Assembly (NCBI GenBank): GCA_018268715.1
Contig: JAFDVZ010000008.1
Coordinates: 308,325 to 372,324 of the forward strand
Length of the DNA: 64,000 nt
Direction: 5' to 3'
Source of the DNA: Acidobacteriota bacterium
GTDB taxonomy: Bacteria; Acidobacteriota; Terriglobia; Bryobacterales; Bryobacteraceae
Both the position numbers and the translations under genes were made by a program. The notes beneath the pieces are model-generated. The model was not told the DNA's origin. It was given only the letters and a program-made list of their open reading frames with translations, and searched no databases. Below, one piece after another: positions 15,309 to 25,293 of the stretch (position 1 is its first letter; the number at the start of each line of letters is the position of its first letter).

Positions 15309-15860
15309 ATGCCCCGGTTTCCCATCGGCGCCCTGGCGGGCGTCTTCTTCCGCATGGGCACGACCATCTTCGGCGGCGGCGACCCCACCATCGCCGCCCT
15401 CCGCCGCGAGTTCGTCGACCGTCGCCAGGTCCTCCCCCACCAGCAGTTCGGCGTCCTGTTCGCCCTGGCCCGCATCACCCCCGGGACCAACATGCTGGCC
15501 TTCTGCGCCGGCCTCGCCTACCTGCTCAGCGGCTGGACCGGCGCCATCGTCGCCATCGTCGCCGTCAGCCTCCCCTCGGCCATCATCGCCCTGGTCTTGC
15601 TCGAAAGCTTCGAACGCCTGATGGCCCACCCCGTCGCCGCCGCGGCCATCGGCGCCATGGTGGCCGCGGCCGTCGGCCTCATGTTCGCCGCCTCCTGGAG
15701 CCTCCTCCGCCCCTACACCGCCCGCGCCCGTCTCCTGCGCACCGTCGCCCTCGCCGCCGCGGCCTTCTTCGCCATCTCCCGAGGGCTCCTGAGCCCTCTC
15801 CAGGTAATCGCCCTCGCCGCCGTCATCGGCGCCCTGTGGCCGGAGGCGGCCCCCCAATGA
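15309..15860 (+). CDS. ChrA-type chromate transporter, N-terminal half
   Basis: The 183-residue membrane protein matches the first half of the ChrA/CHR family: FFRMGTTIFGGGDPTIAALRREFVDRR (14-40, with the conserved F-G-G-G motif) and LARITPGTNMLAFCAGLAYLLSGWTGA (53-79, with the P-G-T/P motif). It has five or six hydrophobic segments. Short-chain ChrA proteins occur as pairs of single-domain subunits, as here: the next gene overlaps by 4 bp (ATGA). Known members export chromate using the proton gradient; the substrate here is not shown. Confidence 0.87.
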   Translation: MPRFPIGALAGVFFRMGTTIFGGGDPTIAALRREFVDRRQVLPHQQFGVLFALARITPGTNMLAFCAGLAYLLSGWTGAIVAIVAVSLPSAIIALVLLESFERLMAHPVAAAAIGAMVAAAVGLMFAASWSLLRPYTARARLLRTVALAAAAFFAISRGLLSPLQVIALAAVIGALWPEAAPQ

Positions 15861-16381
15861 ACCTGGCCCTGCTCTTCTTCCTCCTCATGAAGGCCAGTTT
15901 CACGTCCTTCAGCGGACTCGGCTCCCTGCCCATCCTCCACGCCGATCTGGTCGAGCACTACCACGTCCTCACCGACGCGCAACTCAACACCGCCGTCACG
16001 GCGGGACGCGGAGGCCCCGGCCCCATCGGCATCTACATCGTCTGTGTCGGCTATCAGGTCGCGGGACTCCCCGGCGCCGTCGAAGGCTTCATCGCCTGCG
16101 TCAGCCCGGCGTTCCTCATCGTCGTGTTGCTAAAGCGCCTCGGCCACATCGCCGATCGCCCGGCCGTGCGAGGCGCCATCCAGTCCGTGGTCATCGCCGC
16201 GGCCGGCATGTTGGCCGCCGTCGCCCTGGGACTCGCCAGAAGCGGCGCCCACGACGCCTTCACCCTCATCGTCGCCATCGCGGCTTTCGCCGCCCTCTCC
16301 CTCACAAAGATCGAGAGCGCCTGGGTGATGCTCGCCGCCGCCCTGCTCGGCCTCGCCCGAGCCCTCCTTACTGGCGTTTGA
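15857..16381 (+). CDS. ChrA-type chromate transporter, second half
   Basis: The 174-residue partner of the previous gene: LLFFLLMKASFTSFSGLGSLPILHADLVEH carries the same family motif as the first half, followed by TAGRGGPGPIGIYIVCVGYQVAGLPGA (49-75). About six hydrophobic segments are seen. The ATG at 15857 overlaps the stop of the upstream gene (ATGA), so the two should be made together as the two halves of one transporter. Its last 14 bp overlap the end of the convergent peptidase gene. Confidence 0.87.
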   Translation: MNLALLFFLLMKASFTSFSGLGSLPILHADLVEHYHVLTDAQLNTAVTAGRGGPGPIGIYIVCVGYQVAGLPGAVEGFIACVSPAFLIVVLLKRLGHIADRPAVRGAIQSVVIAAAGMLAAVALGLARSGAHDAFTLIVAIAAFAALSLTKIESAWVMLAAALLGLARALLTGV

Positions 16382-17951
16382 AGGAGTCGCCCGGCGCCCA
16401 GTCCGGCAGCTTCGCCTGATTCGCGATCTCCATGCCAAGCGCCAGCCCGAACCGCGCGATCTGCTCCAACCCCGAGAAGTCCCAGTCGTCCTGATACTCA
16501 TCCGAGGGCTGATGGTAGTGCTTCTCGTTGTACTCTTGGAAGCGCTGCTCGCCATAGCTCGCGGGCTTGCCCCAGACCTCGTCGCCCTGGTTGATCGAGA
16601 ACGCCGGAATGCCCACCCGCGCCATGGAGAAGTGGTCGCTGCGGAAGTAATGCCCCTGCTCGGGATGCGGATCGGCCTTGATCTGGAAGTTCAACCGCTT
16701 GGCGATGGCCTGCACGGTGGGCCACATCGTGGTGCGCTCGGCCCCCGCCACGGAAATGTCCTTGGTCCGCCCAATCGGCTCGAATCCGTCGAAGTTCAGG
16801 TTCGCCGCGATCCGCCCCGCCGGAAACGTCGGATGCTGCCCGTAGTACTCACTGCCCCGCAGACCGCCCTCTTCCGCCGTCACCGACACGAAGATCGCCG
16901 TCCGCCGGGGCTTCGGCGACAGCGCCCCCCAGGCCCGCGCCAGTTCGAGCAGCATCGCGCATCCCGTCGCATTGTCCACCGCCCCGTTGTAGATGCGGTC
17001 GCCATTCACCGGATCGCCGATACCCAGGTGATCCCAGTGCGCGCTGAACACAATCGCCTGATCGCGAGCCTGCGGATCGCTGCCCGCCATCACGCCCACC
17101 ACATTGCGCGTGTCGATCTCCCGAATCGTCGATGAGATCCGCCCCTTGAACCGCGCGTTCAGCGGGAACGCCCGGAAGTCCGGCGAATCGGCCTTCTTCA
17201 ACAACTCGTCCACGCTATAGCCGAGCGGCCCCAGCACCGATTCCGCAGCCTTCGCCGTCAGCCAACCCGCCAGCGCCAGCGCGGGCTGCCCCGCCGCCAG
17301 CCGGACCTGCGGATCCTCCTTGCCCCACGACGACCGCACCACGTCCCACCCGTACCCCGCCGTCGGCGTCGTATGCAGAATCAGCACCGCCGCCGCCCCG
17401 TGCCGGATCGCCTCTTCGTACTTGTAGGTCCAGCGCCCGTAGTAAGTCAGCGCCGGCCCACCGAAGAACTTCGCGTCCGTGGAAGGCGGTTCATTGGTGA
17501 ACAGCAGCACCACCTTCCCCTTCACGTCGATGTCCTTGTAGTCCTCGTGATGGAACTCAGGCGCGGTAATGCCATGACCCACGAACACCGCCTCGCCGTC
17601 GAACTCCACCTCGGGCTTCTGCCGCAGCGTGACGCCGGTGAACTCGGCCGCCCACTGGAAAGCCACCGGCTGCCCCTTCACCGTCGCGCTCAACTGCGAC
17701 GAAGGTTTCGTCTCCGACCCCACCAGCGGCACGCGCTGAAACCATGTCCCCTTATCCCCGGCCGGCCGCGCCCCAACCAGCGCCAGTTGCGTCGCGATGT
17801 ACTCGGTGGCCAGATCGCCGCCGCGCGCCCCAACGCCCCGGCCCTCCAGCAAGTCGCTCGACAGGAACTTCGTATGGACGCGAATGCGCTCGCCCGAAAT
17901 ATCCTGGCCGAACGCCGCCACGCACAGCAGTGAAAGGAATACGTATCTCAT
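16368..17951 (-). CDS. secreted M28-family metallopeptidase with PA domain
   Basis: The 527-residue protein has a short signal peptide (1-15), a PA-type insert (about 110-235) and an M28 zinc peptidase domain (about 280-520). Metal and catalytic residues stand out: His305 and Asp307 in FSAHWDHLG, Asp326 in GAVDNATG, Glu360/Glu361 in TAEEGGLRGS, an Asp in NFDGF and a His in RSDHFSMARVGIPAF. M28 enzymes are aminopeptidases or carboxypeptidases of exported type. It is convergent with the ChrA pair and divergent from the oxidoreductase gene at 18026. Confidence 0.9.
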   Translation of the reverse strand: MRYVFLSLLCVAAFGQDISGERIRVHTKFLSSDLLEGRGVGARGGDLATEYIATQLALVGARPAGDKGTWFQRVPLVGSETKPSSQLSATVKGQPVAFQWAAEFTGVTLRQKPEVEFDGEAVFVGHGITAPEFHHEDYKDIDVKGKVVLLFTNEPPSTDAKFFGGPALTYYGRWTYKYEEAIRHGAAAVLILHTTPTAGYGWDVVRSSWGKEDPQVRLAAGQPALALAGWLTAKAAESVLGPLGYSVDELLKKADSPDFRAFPLNARFKGRISSTIREIDTRNVVGVMAGSDPQARDQAIVFSAHWDHLGIGDPVNGDRIYNGAVDNATGCAMLLELARAWGALSPKPRRTAIFVSVTAEEGGLRGSEYYGQHPTFPAGRIAANLNFDGFEPIGRTKDISVAGAERTTMWPTVQAIAKRLNFQIKADPHPEQGHYFRSDHFSMARVGIPAFSINQGDEVWGKPASYGEQRFQEYNEKHYHQPSDEYQDDWDFSGLEQIARFGLALGMEIANQAKLPDWAPGDSFKRQ

Positions 17952-18025
17952 GGGAGTCTAAACTTCGATTGTCGCTCCGATCGCCCAACGAATCCCAGCG
18001 CCGGTCCCGCGCATCCAACCAACTG

Positions 18026-18670
18026 ATGGAAGTGGAACAGGACGCCCGCGTACTCACGCCCGACGACGCGCCGCCGGACGTCATCATCAGCCCCGACACC
18101 CGCCGCGCCCAGCGCATCCCGCCCGGCCAGTCGCGCACCCGCAAGTGGCCCGTCCTCGACGCCAGCGGCACGCCGCCCGTCGATCTCGCAACCTGGCGTC
18201 TGTCGCTCGGCGGCCTGGTCGCAAAGCCCACGTCCTTCGACTGGGCGTCGTTCACGGCCCTGCCCCGGGTCCGCGTCTTCGCCGATTTCCACTGCGTCAC
18301 GCGATGGTCCCGTCTCGGCAACGTCTGGGAGGGCGTCTCCACCCGCGAACTCGTTGATCGCGCGGGCGGCGTCTCCCCGGAAGCGAAGTACGTCCTCGTC
18401 CGAGGCTACGACAGCGGCTGGACCACCAACCTCCCGCTCGCCGATTTCCTCGCCGAAGACGCCCTCGTCGCCATCTCGCACGACGGCCGCCCGCTCGACG
18501 CCGATCACGGTGGACCGGCCCGTCTCATCGTGCCCCTGCTCTACGCCTGGAAGAGCGCCAAGTGGATCTCCGCCATCGAATTCCTCGACCGCGACCGCGC
18601 CGGTTTCTGGGAGCGCAACGGTTACCACATGCACGGCGACCCCTGGAAGGAGGAACGCTTTGGCTGGTAA
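18026..18670 (+). CDS. sulfite oxidase-like molybdopterin oxidoreductase
   Basis: The 214-residue protein is a single-domain member of the sulfite oxidase/MsrP fold: RLSLGGLVAKPTSFDWASF (58-76), VFADFHCVTRWSRLGN (84-99) with Cys90 as the expected molybdenum ligand, then VLVRGYDSGWTTNLPL, DHGGPARLIVPLLYAWKSAKWI and a C-terminal GFWERNGYH. There is no signal peptide, so it is probably cytoplasmic. The substrate is not known for this subgroup. The ATG at 18026 is the start that matches the usual length; the frame is open further upstream. The TTG start of the next gene overlaps its end. Confidence 0.85.
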   Translation: MEVEQDARVLTPDDAPPDVIISPDTRRAQRIPPGQSRTRKWPVLDASGTPPVDLATWRLSLGGLVAKPTSFDWASFTALPRVRVFADFHCVTRWSRLGNVWEGVSTRELVDRAGGVSPEAKYVLVRGYDSGWTTNLPLADFLAEDALVAISHDGRPLDADHGGPARLIVPLLYAWKSAKWISAIEFLDRDRAGFWERNGYHMHGDPWKEERFGW

Positions 18671-19496
18671 GCGATGCATCACCCTGCCCGCCGCGCCCGG
18701 CGGCCGCCCTCGCTGGGAAACATGGCCCGACAAAGGCCTGCACGCCGCCTGGATCGGCCACTCCACGGTGCTGCTCAAAATCGACGGCGTCACCGTTCTC
18801 ACCGACCCCGTCTTCAGTGACCGTTGCGGCGTCCGCCTCGCCTTCGTCACCATCGGCCTGAAGCGCCTGGTGGCCCCCGCGCTCGATATCCCGCGCCTGC
18901 CGCGCATCGACGTGATCCTGCTCTCGCACGCCCACATGGACCACTTCGACCGTCCCTCGCTCCGGGCGCTGGAAGGCCGCGGCGTCACCGTGGTCACCGC
19001 CCGCTCCACCTCCGACCTGCTGCGCGCCCGGCGATACCACCGCGTGCACGAAATCGGCTGGGGCGAAGAAGTCCGCGTCGGCCCCTTGACCTTCCGCGGC
19101 CTTCGCGTCAACCATTGGGGAGCCCGCATGCGCACCGACACCTATCGCGGCTACAACGGTTACCTGATCGAGAGCGCCCGCCGCCGCGTGTTGTTCGGCG
19201 GCGACACGGCCGACACCCGCGAGTTCCGCCACATTCGCGGCGCGCGCCCCATCGATCTCGCCCTGATGCCCATCGGCGCCTACAACCCGTGGATCTACGC
19301 GCACTGCACGCCCGAACAGGCCATGCGCATGTCCAATGAAGCCGGCGCGGAGCATCTGCTGCCCATCCACCACCAGACCTTCCGCCTCAGCCGCGAGCCC
19401 TACCATGAGCCCATCGAGCGTTTCCTCGACGCCGCCGGCGCGCACACGGACCGCGTCCTGACGCGCCGCGTCGGCGACCAGGCCTCGGTGAACTAA
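18660..19496 (+). CDS. metallo-beta-lactamase-fold hydrolase, NAPE-PLD/UlaG-like
   Basis: The 278-residue protein has WIGHSTVLLKIDGVTVLTDPVFSDR (first strands), the metal-binding LSHAHMDHFD motif, a further FGGDTADT aspartate and a final LPIHHQTFRLS histidine region, so the di-zinc site is complete. The pattern with LTDPVFSDR and a lone N-terminal GHS is that of the NAPE-hydrolysing phospholipase D-like branch; the substrate is unknown. No ATG fits; the start is the TTG at 18660, which has an AGGAGG site eight bases upstream and overlaps the end of the oxidoreductase gene. The start chosen is therefore well supported although non-standard. Confidence 0.87.
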   Translation: MAGKRCITLPAAPGGRPRWETWPDKGLHAAWIGHSTVLLKIDGVTVLTDPVFSDRCGVRLAFVTIGLKRLVAPALDIPRLPRIDVILLSHAHMDHFDRPSLRALEGRGVTVVTARSTSDLLRARRYHRVHEIGWGEEVRVGPLTFRGLRVNHWGARMRTDTYRGYNGYLIESARRRVLFGGDTADTREFRHIRGARPIDLALMPIGAYNPWIYAHCTPEQAMRMSNEAGAEHLLPIHHQTFRLSREPYHEPIERFLDAAGAHTDRVLTRRVGDQASVN

Positions 19497-19498
19497 TC

Positions 19499-20110
19499 AT
19501 GCCCCTCGCGCGGCGAACCTTCCTGGCTGCCGCCGCGAGTCTCTCCGTTCATGCCTCTGACTGGATCCCCCTGTTCGACGGCCAGTCGCTTGAAGGCTGG
19601 AAGATCGCGCCAATCCCCGGCCACGGCGGGGTCTCCGTGAAGGACGGCGCGATTCACCTGGGCAGCGGCAGCATGACCGGCATCGCCTGCACGCGCGAAT
19701 TTCCCCGCCTCGATTACGAAATCCGTTACGAAGCAGCCCGGCTGGAGGGTAACGACTTCTTCGCCGCCATCGTCTTCCCCATCGATAAGACCCACTGCTG
19801 CTGGGTCCATGGCGGATGGGATGGCATGACTGTCGGGCTGTCCAACCTGGACGGCTACGACGCCTCAGAGAACGAAACCTCGACGGCCCGCGACTTTGCG
19901 CGCGGCCGCTGGTACTCATTTCATCTCGCGGTTTCAGCCTCCCGCCTCCACGGCTCCATCGACAACGCGACGGTGCTCGAACTCGACACGCGCGGCCGCA
20001 CACTCGACCTCCGCTTGGACGACACCGATCTCTGCGCGCCGCTGGGATTCGCCTCCTACCGCACCCTCGGCGCCATCCGCAAAATCGAATACCGTCGCGT
20101 TTCCGTCTGA
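19499..20110 (+). CDS. secreted DUF1080 (3-keto-disaccharide hydrolase family) protein
   Basis: The 203-residue protein has an N-terminal twin-arginine-like signal (ARRTFLAAAASLSVHA) and then SDWIPLFDGQSLEGWKI, the opening of the DUF1080 domain, a concanavalin-like beta sandwich common in Acidobacteriota, Planctomycetes and Bacteroidetes. Some members hydrolyse 3-keto-glucosides. It starts 2 bp after the hydrolase gene and is followed within 60 bp by an oxidoreductase of the Gfo/Idh/MocA family, a partner often found with this domain. A role in 3-keto sugar breakdown is an inference from that pairing. Confidence 0.82.
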   Translation: MPLARRTFLAAAASLSVHASDWIPLFDGQSLEGWKIAPIPGHGGVSVKDGAIHLGSGSMTGIACTREFPRLDYEIRYEAARLEGNDFFAAIVFPIDKTHCCWVHGGWDGMTVGLSNLDGYDASENETSTARDFARGRWYSFHLAVSASRLHGSIDNATVLELDTRGRTLDLRLDDTDLCAPLGFASYRTLGAIRKIEYRRVSV

Positions 20111-20165
20111 AAACGGGGCAGTCCGCCCGATATAATTCCACCAGAGCCAACAACAAAGGAGAACT

Positions 20166-21461
20166 ATGAACCGGCGTCATTTTCTGATGAGTTCGGTTGC
20201 GGCGACAGCCTCGCAAGCGGTGTGGTCGCAAAGCCCGAGCGACACCGTCCGCGTCGCCGTGATCGGCTGCGGCGGCCGCGGCAACAGCCACATGGGCGCA
20301 TGGACCACCATCCCCAACGTATCCCTGGCCGCGCTGGTCGACGTGGACGATTCCCACTCGGAGCGCTTCGTCGGCGCGATGCAACGCAAAGAGTTGAAGC
20401 CCGCGCCCACCTTCCGCGACATCCGCAAGATCCTCGACGACAAGAACATCGACGCCGTCTCCATCGCCACGCCCAACCACTGGCACACGTTGCAGACCAT
20501 CTGGGCCTGCCAGGCCGGCAAGGACGTCTACGTCGAAAAGCCCTGCTCGCACAACGTCTTCGAATCGCGGCAGATTGTCGCCGCCGCCCGCAAGTACAAC
20601 CGCATCGTCCAACAGGGCAGCCAAAGCCGCTCCTCCCCGGCGCTCCAGGAAGCCGTTCAGAAGATGAAGGCCGGTGAATTCGGCGAAGTCTACATGGCCC
20701 GCGGACTTTGTTTCAAGTTCCGAAACACCATCGGCAAGACGCCGGTTTCCCCCGTGCCCCCTGGCGTTGACTACGACATGTGGACCGGCCCCGCGCCCCT
20801 GCGCCCCTTCACCAAGAACCGCTTCCACTACAACTGGCACTGGTTCTGGGACACCGGCAACGGCGACCTCGGCAACCAGGGCATCCACGAGGTGGACATC
20901 GCCCGCTGGGGCCTCGGCGTCACACACCCCACCAAGGTCTCCGCGTTCGGCGGCAAGTACATGTTCGACGACGATCAGGAAACGCCCAACACGCTGAATT
21001 GCGCCTGGGAGTTTAACGTCGCCGGCAAGCCGAAGCTGATGGAGTTCGACGTGCGCCACTGGTACAGCAACCACGAAGCGTCCATCGGCGCCGACCGCCC
21101 GGGCAACACCATCGGCAACACCTTCTACGGCTCAGAAGGCTACGTCGTCATCGACGGCTACACCAAGTACACCAGCTTCCTTGGAAAGGACGGCAAGCCC
21201 GGCCCCGCGCGCAGCGAGCGCGAGCACCACTTTGAGAACTTCATCGACGCCGTCCGCTCCCGCAAGCGTGAGACGCTGAACGCGGAGATCGAGGAAGGCG
21301 CGATGTCGTGCACGCTGATGCACCTGGCCAACGTCTCCTACCGGGTGGGCCGCACCCTGCACTGGGATGAGAAGACGTGGTCGGTGAAGGGCGACGCGGA
21401 GGCGAACAAGCTGCTGACCCGGCCGTATCGCGCGCCCTACATTGTCCCCGAAAAAGTATGA
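20166..21461 (+). CDS. Tat-exported Gfo/Idh/MocA-family oxidoreductase
   Basis: The 431-residue protein begins with a signal of twin-arginine type ([20 protein letters not shown]). A Rossmann fold follows ([19 protein letters not shown], with G-C-G-G-R-G), then the family motifs [32 protein letters not shown] (the E-K-P motif) and a C-terminal alpha/beta domain with [29 protein letters not shown]. These enzymes oxidise or reduce sugars with NAD(P). The ribosome site is AAAGGAGAACT. Export of such an enzyme with bound cofactor is common in this phylum. Confidence 0.9.
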   Translation: MNRRHFLMSSVAATASQAVWSQSPSDTVRVAVIGCGGRGNSHMGAWTTIPNVSLAALVDVDDSHSERFVGAMQRKELKPAPTFRDIRKILDDKNIDAVSIATPNHWHTLQTIWACQAGKDVYVEKPCSHNVFESRQIVAAARKYNRIVQQGSQSRSSPALQEAVQKMKAGEFGEVYMARGLCFKFRNTIGKTPVSPVPPGVDYDMWTGPAPLRPFTKNRFHYNWHWFWDTGNGDLGNQGIHEVDIARWGLGVTHPTKVSAFGGKYMFDDDQETPNTLNCAWEFNVAGKPKLMEFDVRHWYSNHEASIGADRPGNTIGNTFYGSEGYVVIDGYTKYTSFLGKDGKPGPARSEREHHFENFIDAVRSRKRETLNAEIEEGAMSCTLMHLANVSYRVGRTLHWDEKTWSVKGDAEANKLLTRPYRAPYIVPEKV

Positions 21462-21549
21462 GGCTATTGGCCTAAGGTCCCTCGCAATCGTCGCGCGGCG
21501 GGGCCATAATGAACTCCAGCCCGAATACGGTTTCGGAAAGGAGTTTGTT

Positions 21550-22281
21550 ATGCCCCTCGCCAAGCGCGCGATGGCCGAATGCCTCGGCACATTTTGGCTC
21601 GTCTTCGGCGGCTGCGGAAGCGCTGTTCTCGCGGCCGCCTTTCCCAACGTCGGCATTGGACTGTTGGGAGTTGCTTTCGCCTTTGGACTCACCGTCCTAA
21701 CCATGGCCTACGCCATTGGTCACATCTCCGGCTGTCACCTCAACCCCGCCGTCTCCGTCGGCCTTGCTGTCGGCGGACGCTTCAAGGCCTCTGAGTTACC
21801 GGCGTACATTGTCGCGCAGGTAATTGGCGGCGTCTTCGGCGCTGGCGTGTTATATGTCATCGCCAGCGGAGACTCGAAATTCTCGCTCGCGGGCGGTTTC
21901 GCCTCGAATGGGTACGGGGCGCACTCACCCGGCGGTTACAGCCTGCTCGCCTGTCTGGTGGCCGAAGTCGTGCTGACGTTCATGTTCCTCATGATCATCC
22001 ACGGAGCGACGGACCGCCGCGCTCCGGCCGGCTTCGCGCCGATCCCGATCGGCCTGGCCTTGACGCTGATTCACCTGATCGGAATCCCGGTGACGAACCT
22101 GTCCGTGAACCCCGCCCGCAGTACGGGACCGGCGGTATTCGTCGGCGGCTGGGCGATCGAACAGTTATGGCTGTTCTGGCTCGCGCCCATCGTGGGCGCC
22201 GCCATCGCCGGCGTCACCTACCGGACGCTATTCGAACAGGAACCGGCCGTGGCCGCCAAATCCGCCGGCTCCGGCCGCTAA
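21550..22281 (+). CDS. aqpZ: aquaporin Z-like water channel
   Basis: The 243-residue protein has six predicted membrane helices and both half-helix NPA motifs: HLNPAVSVG (NPA 65-67) and SVNPARSTG (NPA 187-189), with Arg190 at the selectivity-filter position. The overall sequence ([22 protein letters not shown]) is close to AqpZ, so water rather than glycerol is the likely substrate. The ATG at 21550 has an AAAGGAG site upstream; the longer frame from 21442 overlaps the previous gene and is not used. It ends directly against the convergent TPR gene. Confidence 0.93.
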   Translation: MPLAKRAMAECLGTFWLVFGGCGSAVLAAAFPNVGIGLLGVAFAFGLTVLTMAYAIGHISGCHLNPAVSVGLAVGGRFKASELPAYIVAQVIGGVFGAGVLYVIASGDSKFSLAGGFASNGYGAHSPGGYSLLACLVAEVVLTFMFLMIIHGATDRRAPAGFAPIPIGLALTLIHLIGIPVTNLSVNPARSTGPAVFVGGWAIEQLWLFWLAPIVGAAIAGVTYRTLFEQEPAVAAKSAGSGR

Positions 22282-23457
22282 CTACTTTCGGCCCGTCTTG
22301 TATTGGGACTCAGCATCGGCGAGCGCGGCTTTGATCTGCGAGTTATCCGGGTCCCTGCGGAGGGCTTCGCGCATTTGCGCCAGGCCCTCTTCCCACTGCC
22401 CGGTCTTCAGCAGCGCCACCGCCAGGTTCACACGAATCCCCACATGATCCGGATACACGTTCAATGCTTCCCGATAGTTGTCCAGCGCGCCCCGCACATT
22501 CCCGGACTTCTCTAGCTCAGCTCCGCGGTTGTTAATCTCAATCGCGGCGACTAACGCCTGATCCCCGCGATCCCGCGATCGGATCACGTCTTCCAGCCGT
22601 TTCTTCACCTCGTCGGCTTCGGCCGCCTGCCCATCGCGCCGCAACGCCAGTTGCAACGCATTCAGGGTGGACTGATTGCGCGGATCCGTGCGCAGCGCCA
22701 CACGCAGGTGCTCCGCCGCCTCGCGATTCCGTCCCGCGTCCAGCAGTTTCGTCCCGTAGCGCGTCTGCGCCACTGCCCCGTCGGGGTTTAGTTGGACGGA
22801 CTTCTCAAAGGCGGCCAACGCCGCGTCATCCTCGAACAGGTTCTTTCGGGCCTCGCCTAAGTCGGACCAGGCTTCCGCAAAATCCGGCGCCAGCTTCACT
22901 GCTAACTCGAGTTGCTGAACGGCCTTGGGATAATCCCGCTCGTCCAGATAGATTCGCCCTCGCAAGTAGCGCGCATGCGCCGCCTCGGGCTTCGCGCCCA
23001 GCAGTCGTATGGCGGCGTCCAGGTGCGGCGCGGCGGACTTCGCGTCGCCGAGTTGAAGCAACGCGCCCCCCAGGTTGGCCTGCGCCTGCGCATGCCGCGG
23101 ATCGAGCGCGACGGCCTTCTCAAACTCCGGCTTAGCGGACTTGGCGTCGCCCGCCATGTCATAGGCCTCGCCGAGCGCGTTATGGGACTCGGCCGAGCGC
23201 GGCCTTAACTTCACCGCCGCGGAAAGCTGCTCGACAGAGCCCTGCTTGTCGCCCGCCTCCATCAGTAGACTGCCCAACAGCATGCGGGCGTCGGCGTTGG
23301 CCGGCTCCTTGGCGACGAAACCGCGGAGCAGTCTAACGGCCTCCTCGCGCTGTCCCCGAGCCACCAGGTCCCAAGCGGCGTCCACCGGCGACCGCGTCTG
23401 CGCGCCCGCCACCCAGACAGCGGCCAGTAATACGGCGAGTTGTCGAACGAACCTCAC
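22282..23457 (-). CDS. exported TPR-repeat protein
   Basis: The 391-residue protein has a signal peptide (1-19, ending near AGAQ) and then tandem tetratricopeptide repeats over most of its length (for example ANADARMLLGSLLMEAG, AESHNALGEAYDMAGD, AQAQANLGGALLQLGD, AEAWSDLGEARKNLFED). TPR arrays hold protein complexes together. Its start overlaps the end of the CRTAC1-like gene by 4 bp, so the two form an operon; this pairing of a TPR and an ASPIC/UnbV protein is frequent in Acidobacteriota. Function is not known. Confidence 0.88.
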   Translation of the reverse strand: MRFVRQLAVLLAAVWVAGAQTRSPVDAAWDLVARGQREEAVRLLRGFVAKEPANADARMLLGSLLMEAGDKQGSVEQLSAAVKLRPRSAESHNALGEAYDMAGDAKSAKPEFEKAVALDPRHAQAQANLGGALLQLGDAKSAAPHLDAAIRLLGAKPEAAHARYLRGRIYLDERDYPKAVQQLELAVKLAPDFAEAWSDLGEARKNLFEDDAALAAFEKSVQLNPDGAVAQTRYGTKLLDAGRNREAAEHLRVALRTDPRNQSTLNALQLALRRDGQAAEADEVKKRLEDVIRSRDRGDQALVAAIEINNRGAELEKSGNVRGALDNYREALNVYPDHVGIRVNLAVALLKTGQWEEGLAQMREALRRDPDNSQIKAALADAESQYKTGRK

Positions 23458-25238
23458 ACGCGCCGCCCGGCGAACCGCTCGGTCCGCACCACTCCAGCCC
23501 CTTCCTTCACGTGCACCAGACGATCCGCCTCGACTCCGTCGATCTTCTCCACCCGTCCATTGGGCCAGCGTATCTCGACATCGGCGACGGCGGCCGCCCC
23601 TAAGCCAAAATGCAGCCGCGAGTCACTCACCGACAGGTAGGAGGACTGCGCCAGCACCTCCTGCGCCTGCACCTTCCCGCCATATCTCACGGTAACTCGC
23701 GCACCGATCGCCGAACGGTTCGACTCCACTCCAACCAGCTTGAACTTCACCCAGTGATTGGCGCCGCTCACGTCGTTGCGCAACAGCGAGGGCGGCTCAT
23801 TGTGATTCACAATGACGATATCCACGTCGCCGTCATTGTCGAAATCGCCAAACGCGCACCCGCGGCTCGAATGCGGAGCGTCGACGCCCGGCCCCGCCTG
23901 CCCGAGCATCTCCTCGAACTGCCCCTTGCCCAAATTCCGGAAAATCACGCGGGGAGTCAGGTAACTCGCGCGTAATTCCGGGTAAATTCCGCCGGTGACG
24001 CAGAAAATGTCCGGATTCCCGTCGTTATCGAGGTCCGCGACGCCCGTCCCCCAGTTGACAAACCGCGTCTCCACCGCCAGGCCCGACCGCAGCGTCAGGT
24101 CGCGGAAGTTGCCCTTGCCGTCGTTCACATACAGCGCCGGCGTGTCGTTGGCGTAGTGAGTCTTGAAGACATCCAGACTCCCCTGCAACCGCACATCGCC
24201 GATCCCGAGCCCCATGCCCGCCTGCACCATTCCATCGTCGCTCAGCGCCGCGCCGTTTTCGAGCGCCCGTTCGGTGAAGGTGCCGTCGTGGTTGTTGCGG
24301 AACAGCAGGGCGGGCGTCGAGTCGCAGGCCACGTAGATATCGGGCCAGCCGTCGTTGTCGAAATCCGCCGCCACCACCGTCAGCCCGTAGCCGCCCTCGG
24401 CCTTCGAAATGCCGGAGGCCGCGCTGACATCGGTGAACGTGCCGTCACCGTTGTTGTGATACAGAATGTGCCGGCCGTAGGGCAGCCCGCGAGGCCCGCA
24501 GAACAGACCCTGGGTGTTACAGCTCTTGGACGCGCCGGCGCGCGGCACGGTGGCCATGTCGAAGCCGAGATAATTGGCGACGAACAGGTCCAGCTTGCCG
24601 TCGCGGTCGTAATCGATCCAGGTGCAGCCGGCGCCGAAGCGGTCCTCCGAGCCGAGCAGGCCGGCCTGCTTCGTCACATCGGTGAACGTGCCGTCGCCGT
24701 TGTTCCGGTAGAGCACGTTGCGTCCCCAATAGGTGAGGAACAGGTCGTCGAAGCCGTCGTTGTTGAAGTCGCCGACGGTGACGCCCTGCGCGTAGCCGGT
24801 GCGTAACAACCCGGCCTTCGCGGTGACGTCGGTGAACGTGCCGTCGCGGTTGTTCTTGTACAAGCGGTTCGACGCGTCGGCCGGAGGATCGCCGTAGCGC
24901 GACCCGCACAGCACCAGAATGTCCAGCCAGCCGTCGTTGTCGTAGTCAAAGAACGCGACGCCGCAACTCATCGCCTCCACCACGTAGTCGGCACGCGCCG
25001 GATGCCCGGCCACCACCACGTGCGTCAGGCCGGCCTGACGGCCGATATCGGTGAAGCGCGCGTTGAAGGGGAGTCCCGAGGGCTTGCCGCGGGGCGCCGC
25101 CGTTACTCCGCGCGAGGCCATGCCATCCATCTTGGTGGGCAACTGCTGGGAGAACGATCGCGCGGCGGGCAGGATCAGCGAACCGAGAAGACTGCGGCGG
25201 GTCAAAGGGAAATGCGGCTCCAAGGGCAGTATACGCAA
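23454..25238 (-). CDS. CRTAC1-like FG-GAP/VCBS repeat protein with ASPIC/UnbV domain
   Basis: The 594-residue protein has a twin-arginine-type signal (LTRRSLLGSLILPAARSFS), then about seven FG-GAP/VCBS repeats with calcium-loop sequences of the D-x-D-x-D-G kind (FFDYDNDGWLDILVL, VGDFNNDGFDDLFL, WIDYDRDGKLDLFV, AADFDNDGWPDIYV, VADLDNDGNPDIF, FGDFDNDGDVDIVIV), forming a beta propeller. The C-terminal region (about 500-575) is the ASPIC/UnbV domain (VRYGGKVQAQEVLAQSSYLS ... WPNGRVEKIDGV). The first codon is a TTG at 25238 with no clear ribosome site; a TTG at 25205, just before the signal, is an alternative. The function of these secreted or surface proteins is unknown. Confidence 0.88.
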   Translation of the reverse strand: MRILPLEPHFPLTRRSLLGSLILPAARSFSQQLPTKMDGMASRGVTAAPRGKPSGLPFNARFTDIGRQAGLTHVVVAGHPARADYVVEAMSCGVAFFDYDNDGWLDILVLCGSRYGDPPADASNRLYKNNRDGTFTDVTAKAGLLRTGYAQGVTVGDFNNDGFDDLFLTYWGRNVLYRNNGDGTFTDVTKQAGLLGSEDRFGAGCTWIDYDRDGKLDLFVANYLGFDMATVPRAGASKSCNTQGLFCGPRGLPYGRHILYHNNGDGTFTDVSAASGISKAEGGYGLTVVAADFDNDGWPDIYVACDSTPALLFRNNHDGTFTERALENGAALSDDGMVQAGMGLGIGDVRLQGSLDVFKTHYANDTPALYVNDGKGNFRDLTLRSGLAVETRFVNWGTGVADLDNDGNPDIFCVTGGIYPELRASYLTPRVIFRNLGKGQFEEMLGQAGPGVDAPHSSRGCAFGDFDNDGDVDIVIVNHNEPPSLLRNDVSGANHWVKFKLVGVESNRSAIGARVTVRYGGKVQAQEVLAQSSYLSVSDSRLHFGLGAAAVADVEIRWPNGRVEKIDGVEADRLVHVKEGAGVVRTERFAGRRV

Positions 25239-25293
25239 AAAATGACCGGCGGCGGGGTGTTGTTCGCCGCCGCCGGTCGCAAAGGGGGGATTG